32,177 nt of DNA from Actinomycetes bacterium (GTDB lineage Bacteria; Actinomycetota; Acidimicrobiia; Acidimicrobiales; JABEUL01). Shown piece after piece: positions 28,915-32,177 of the stretch. The stretch spans positions 1 through 32,177 of the forward strand of contig JAJYFT010000014.1 of assembly GCA_021790815.1 (NCBI GenBank), in the 5' to 3' direction. The notes under the pieces were generated by a model. That model ran no database searches. It saw only the letters and a list, made by a program, of their open reading frames with translations, and was not told where the DNA came from. The position numbers and the translations under genes were made by a program. The stretch's first letter is position 1; each line of letters begins with the position of its first letter.

Positions 28915-31191
28915 TTGGGAGAAGTACGGAAGTCCGGACTAGCATTTTCTATTATGTCGACTACACCTGCAGAAACAAACAACTCCCAATTAAAAGGAAG
29001 TAGGCAAGATGCTGAGACATTTGAGAGGGGAGTACAGGCAGTGAGGGCGGGAAGTGATGCGAAAGCTGAGGCAGATAAGTTATATGAAAGTCTCACCGAG
29101 AGTGAAAAACTAAGCCTTCTTGATGGTGATACTCCTTTTTGGTTAGGACTCAGATCGATGGTCGTGGAAGGCTACAACACAAAGCCCTATATTCATGGAG
29201 AGGTTGCTCGACTTGGAATCCCAGGAACCCGATTTGTCGATGGACCTCGTGGATGTGTATCTGGACATGGTACTGCATTTCCAGTTTCTATGGCACGTGG
29301 TGCTACATGGGATGTTGCACTTGAAGAGGAAATAGGTGAGGCAATTGGTCGTGAGATCCGAGCCCAAGGAGGGAACTTTTTTGGAGGCGTATGTATCAAC
29401 CTTCCTCGTCACCCTGCCTGGGGTAGAGTGCAGGAAACCTACGGTGACGACCCAATTCACCTAGGTGAGTTTGGGGCGGCACTCACTCGCGGGGCTGAGC
29501 GTTACACAATGGCTTGTGTTAAACATTTTGCTCTTAACAGTATGGAAAATGCCCGTTTTAAAGTTAATGTGATGATTGATTACGAAACTCTTCATGATGT
29601 CTACCTTCCTCATTTCAAACGTTCACTCGGTGAAGGAGCCAGCGCCATCATGACTTCTTACAACTCGGTTAACGGCGAATGGATGGGCCAAAATAAATAC
29701 TTACTGACAGAAGTACTGCGTGACCTTTGGGGCTGGGGTGGCATTACCGTCACCGATTTTATCTGGGGGATTAGAGACGGTACTATTTCACTTGAAGCTG
29801 GGATGGATATAGAAGAACCATTTGCGCAGCAACGGACAGTACATTTAAGAAGTCAACTTGAAGCTGGAAAGGTATCCTGGTCGACTGTCAAGCATTCAGG
29901 TGTAAGAATCTTGGAGACCCAATTACGAAGTTATGCAACCCGCAAACCTATTGATCCAGATAAAAATGTCATGGCATGTGAGTCTCATAGGTCACTGGCC
30001 AGATTGGCAGCTGCAGAGTCGATGGTACTGCTTAAAAATAGCCAGGTAGACGGATCTCCCGTGCTTCCAATTAGTGAAAAGGTCAGATCAATTGCCGTTA
30101 TTGGTCGGTTGGCAACCCAAGCAAACCTTGGTGACCACGGTTCGTCAAATGTGCGCCCACCAAGTTTTATAAGCCCAATTGATGGAATCCGTTCAGCTTT
30201 CAAAAATGTCACCATTACACTTGTTGCTGATGATAACGTAAAAGCATGTGCGAAGGCTGCTTCCGAAGCGGATGTCGCTTTAGTAGTTGTCGGCTACACC
30301 GCTGAGGATGAGGGCGAGTATATTGGGGCAGATACAATGTCGCAACCTGAACTCGTGGGACTTTTCCCGCCATTGCCAGAGGGTTTCGATTTTTTGGACA
30401 CAAAGGATTTAGAGCCAAATGAGTCTATTCCTCCCGTTATGTCTGGAGGCCAAGGAGGTGATCGAACTTCACTTCGTCTCCGCCCAATCGACTCAGAAAT
30501 AATTGCTAGTGTGAGTGCAGCAAATTATCGGACGGTGGTGGCAATTGTTGCTGCGGGAGCGGTGATCACAGAAGAGTGGCGCCACAAGGTGCCTGCCATT
30601 TTGATTATGTGGTACGCGGGGATGGAAGGTGGTCATGCATTGGCTGATGTACTGAGTGGCAGGCAAAATCCAAGTGGAAGACTGCCGTTTTCAATCCCGA
30701 CTTCAGAAGATCACTTACCTACCTTTGACCCAAATGCTACGTCAATTACTTACGACAGATTTCATGGCCAACGCCTGCTAGATCGACTAGGTGTAAAAGC
30801 AGCGTTTCCACACGGTTTTGGACTTTCTTACACTACGTTTTCAATCCAATATGCAACTGTGACAGAGATTAAAGGCACCCGTGCTCGACTTCACCTAACC
30901 GTCCAAAACACAGGCGACCGAGATGGACGTCACGTTGTACAAGTTTATGGAAGGCGGCGGAGTGGCCGATATAGAGATGAGCTCATGCTGACTGGGTTTG
31001 GCACAATAAATATCAAAAGTGGTCAGACTGCCGAGTTAAACGTAGACATCTCTCTCATGGCACTTGCTGAGTGGGACCAAGAAAGCAAAACGAGAATAGC
31101 TCCCAATCCATCCGATGTCGTACTTGAAGTTAGTTCCTACGCCCATGATCCAGAAGCAATACAAATCGAGGTAGTTTTACCTACACCATGA
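28915..31191 (+). CDS. Glycoside hydrolase family 3 beta-glucosidase-like enzyme
   Basis: 758 residues hydrolysing beta-linked sugars from the non-reducing end with retention. The GH3 N-terminal barrel is at about 60-335. Landmarks are RFVDGPRG (106-113), KHFALN (203-208) and the nucleophile Asp281 in GITVTDFIWG. The C-terminal sandwich is at about 365-635, with YTAEDEGEYIG (461-471) and GGDRTSL (514-520), where the acid/base Glu is expected. A fibronectin-III-like domain ends the protein. There is no signal peptide, so it is probably cytoplasmic, and no sugar transporter is near. The start is TTG 28915 with GGAG 5 bp upstream; ATG 28954 is an alternative. G+C near 50% in sampled lines suggests acquisition. 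Confidence 0.93.
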   Translation: MGEVRKSGLAFSIMSTTPAETNNSQLKGSRQDAETFERGVQAVRAGSDAKAEADKLYESLTESEKLSLLDGDTPFWLGLRSMVVEGYNTKPYIHGEVARLGIPGTRFVDGPRGCVSGHGTAFPVSMARGATWDVALEEEIGEAIGREIRAQGGNFFGGVCINLPRHPAWGRVQETYGDDPIHLGEFGAALTRGAERYTMACVKHFALNSMENARFKVNVMIDYETLHDVYLPHFKRSLGEGASAIMTSYNSVNGEWMGQNKYLLTEVLRDLWGWGGITVTDFIWGIRDGTISLEAGMDIEEPFAQQRTVHLRSQLEAGKVSWSTVKHSGVRILETQLRSYATRKPIDPDKNVMACESHRSLARLAAAESMVLLKNSQVDGSPVLPISEKVRSIAVIGRLATQANLGDHGSSNVRPPSFISPIDGIRSAFKNVTITLVADDNVKACAKAASEADVALVVVGYTAEDEGEYIGADTMSQPELVGLFPPLPEGFDFLDTKDLEPNESIPPVMSGGQGGDRTSLRLRPIDSEIIASVSAANYRTVVAIVAAGAVITEEWRHKVPAILIMWYAGMEGGHALADVLSGRQNPSGRLPFSIPTSEDHLPTFDPNATSITYDRFHGQRLLDRLGVKAAFPHGFGLSYTTFSIQYATVTEIKGTRARLHLTVQNTGDRDGRHVVQVYGRRRSGRYRDELMLTGFGTINIKSGQTAELNVDISLMALAEWDQESKTRIAPNPSDVVLEVSSYAHDPEAIQIEVVLPTP

Positions 31192-31712
31192 GATGACCAT
31201 TTGTCTTGGATGATGTCAATATAATCTAGTCGAGAAGGAACCTTGATGTGACTTTAGTTTTAAAAATCCAGCGGTAGTTCTTTAGAAATTTTAAGGCACA
31301 ACGTTTAAGGAACCAAATTAAAGTCGTACTTTCAGATCCATGAGACAGTTATATTCGAAGGGGAAAACTGGTCAATGTTTTTGGTTCAGTTAGTCAAGTC
31401 ATTCCGGCCTATAATCAATTACCGGAATTGTATCCTTAATTCAACTACGAAACTTGGCGCGTCTATTGAAAAGGCCGACCAGCTCACTTTAATATCAACT
31501 TAAAGGTTTCACTTCGATTTTAAAACCAAAATATATTTAGAATCTGAAATACTCGAATAATCCTAAAGAGACTGGATTTCTGTGTCTAGGCTACTCAAAG
31601 CTTGAAAGACAATTTCAAATAATTTCAGTTAAATTGCGCCATAATTTCGCCATCGTCAAATTATTCATGATATACCGATATTTCTTATTGATCCTCTGTT
31701 TGTACTAATGTA
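31192..31712. other. Gap after the GH3 gene
   Basis: About 520 bp without a recognisable gene. A perfect inverted repeat ATTCCGG/CCGGAAT (31401-31407, 31422-31428) is present, without a T-tract. Otherwise I see nothing. Confidence 0.5.
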
Positions 31713-31740
31713 TGGAGCGAGCGACGAGAATTGAACTCGG
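31713..31740 (-). other. tRNA 3'-end fragment (tRNA-Gly-like), possible attachment-site remnant
   Basis: On the minus strand the 28 bases read CCGAG-TTCAATT-CTCGT, then CGCTCGC and TCCA: a T-arm, the 3' half of an acceptor stem, a discriminator and CCA. The matching 5' acceptor half (GCGAGCG), D-arm and anticodon arm are absent on the expected side. Such partial copies are typically left when an element integrates into a tRNA gene. The tRNA-Gly assignment rests on resemblance of the 3' end only. Confidence 0.6.
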
Positions 31741-32076
31741 TTGTCAACTTGGAACGCTAAAAGTAACGACTTAGGCTGAACGATGTCGAACCGTAATGGC
31801 AGCGTAGTTTGTATATGTGAACTTCAGTTATTCACTGCCATCATCACAATTGCGCAATAAATGCGCGATGGAAAGACTTTCGCTTTGAAATTGAGATGTA
31901 CGTTAGATTGGGAAATGAAAGCGTGGGACCCAGCAACCTGCTGCGTCAACTTTAATGACGTTGAGAAGGGTCAGTCATGTGAATTTCTCTAAAATCTTTT
32001 CGATTTATGTGCGCAGTGTTTCTAAGTTGTTTTCTATCACTCCCCATACGAGGGAAAGGTTGACAGTGGGGTATCC
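31741..32076. other. Hairpin-rich non-coding stretch at the window end
   Basis: Several dyads are visible: ATGGCAG/CTGCCAT (31796-31802, 31835-31841), GCGCA-ataaa-TGCGC shortly after, and a stem of 3+5 bp split by a C-C mismatch around an ACC loop (31927-31947, CAGCA-ACC-TGCTG at the tip). GAAATT and AATTTC flank the last hairpin at a distance. It could be a structured leader for the frame at 32077. I could not match it to a known riboswitch. Confidence 0.35.
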
Positions 32077-32177
32077 ATGAATCCAGAACTCCTGACCCAC
32101 AGTTATATATCCTCAGGTCAAGTAGTTGGTCAGAGAATCGTCTCTGAGATATTCAATGCAGAGGCGAGCCAGCTGTT
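32077..32177 (+). CDS. Possible 5' end of a gene running off the window
   Basis: From ATG 32077 the frame is open to the window end, encoding 33 residues (MNPELLTHSYISSGQ...). GTGGGG lies seven bases upstream as a possible ribosome-binding site. The peptide is too short for a family call. Confidence 0.35.
   Translation, partial: MNPELLTHSYISSGQVVGQRIVSEIFNAEASQL

Noticed and set aside
31713-31800. Complete tRNA-Gly gene on the minus strand
   Set aside because: Only the T-arm, 3' acceptor half and CCA are present. No matching 5' acceptor half, D-arm or anticodon arm is found on the expected side.
31860-32000. SAM-type riboswitch, from AGCAACC and the flanking stem
   Set aside because: The other conserved S-box or SAM-IV segments and the pairing layout are not present, so the resemblance is limited to a short motif.
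32077-32177. Start of an S-adenosylmethionine synthetase gene
   Set aside because: Only a few residues fit the MetK N-terminus, and the conserved GHPDK motif is absent.

Overview
The window is the replication-origin region of an A+T-rich actinobacterium. Its gene order matches the origin region of Mycobacterium and relatives: gyrA-gyrB-dciA-recF-dnaN-dnaA | rpmH-rnpA-yidD-yidC-jag-rsmG-parA-parB | cwlM-trxA-trxB ... murJ-DUF6049-pcnA, then ino1-padR-DUF5318. CwlM, the DUF6049 secreted protein (Rv3909 type), DUF5318, bacterial inositol-phosphate synthase and pcnA beside murJ are all actinobacterial markers. The low G+C, tight ATGA/GTGA-type overlaps and missing sigM/anti-sigma and mutT genes suggest a streamlined, probably planktonic lineage such as an Acidimicrobiia/Actinomarinales-like or acI-like group. 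That placement is inference.

Layout. 1-1822: a foreign-looking end, with a HEAT-like protein remnant and a tyrosine integrase broken by one in-frame TAA, pointing at the 3' end of a tRNA-Ile (1823-1896). 1929-10638, minus strand: gyrA, gyrB, a dciA-like gene with no ordinary start codon, recF, dnaN, oriC (9056-9279) and dnaA. 10944-16790, plus strand: ribosomal protein L34, RNase P protein, YidD, YidC, the RNA-binding Jag protein, RsmG, two perfect parS sites either side of about 0.9 kb of apparently non-coding DNA, then parA and parB. 16791-17149: an unusually G+C-rich gap. 17150-24325, minus strand: CwlM-like pseudo-amidase, thioredoxin, thioredoxin reductase, a two-helix membrane protein, DegV, MurJ and DUF6049. 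24422-25801, plus: CCA-adding/poly(A) polymerase family enzyme. 25798-27537, minus: inositol-3-phosphate synthase and a PadR regulator. 27683-28081, plus: DUF5318, diverging from padR across a repeated operator-like motif. 28117-28311, minus: a small zinc-ribbon protein. 28915-31191, plus: a GH3 beta-glucosidase of clearly higher G+C. The last 1 kb has a tRNA 3'-end fragment (31713-31740), hairpins and perhaps the start of one more gene.

How it fits together. The core couples initiation (DnaA, oriC), elongation and repair (DnaN, RecF, DciA), supercoiling (gyrase), origin segregation (ParABS), membrane-protein insertion (YidC/YidD) and cell-wall control (CwlM, MurJ). The two ends look like mobile or acquired DNA beside tRNA sequence. 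The most unusual points are: a dciA homologue without a usable start; an rnpA that needs a CTG or ATT start; a CwlM homologue without recognisable zinc ligands; a 13-bp-phased TATATCG array before padR; a parS site probably overlapping the parAB promoter; and a tRNA 3'-end scar near the GH3 gene. I found no CRISPR array, rRNA gene, complete insertion sequence or clearly new multi-gene system.
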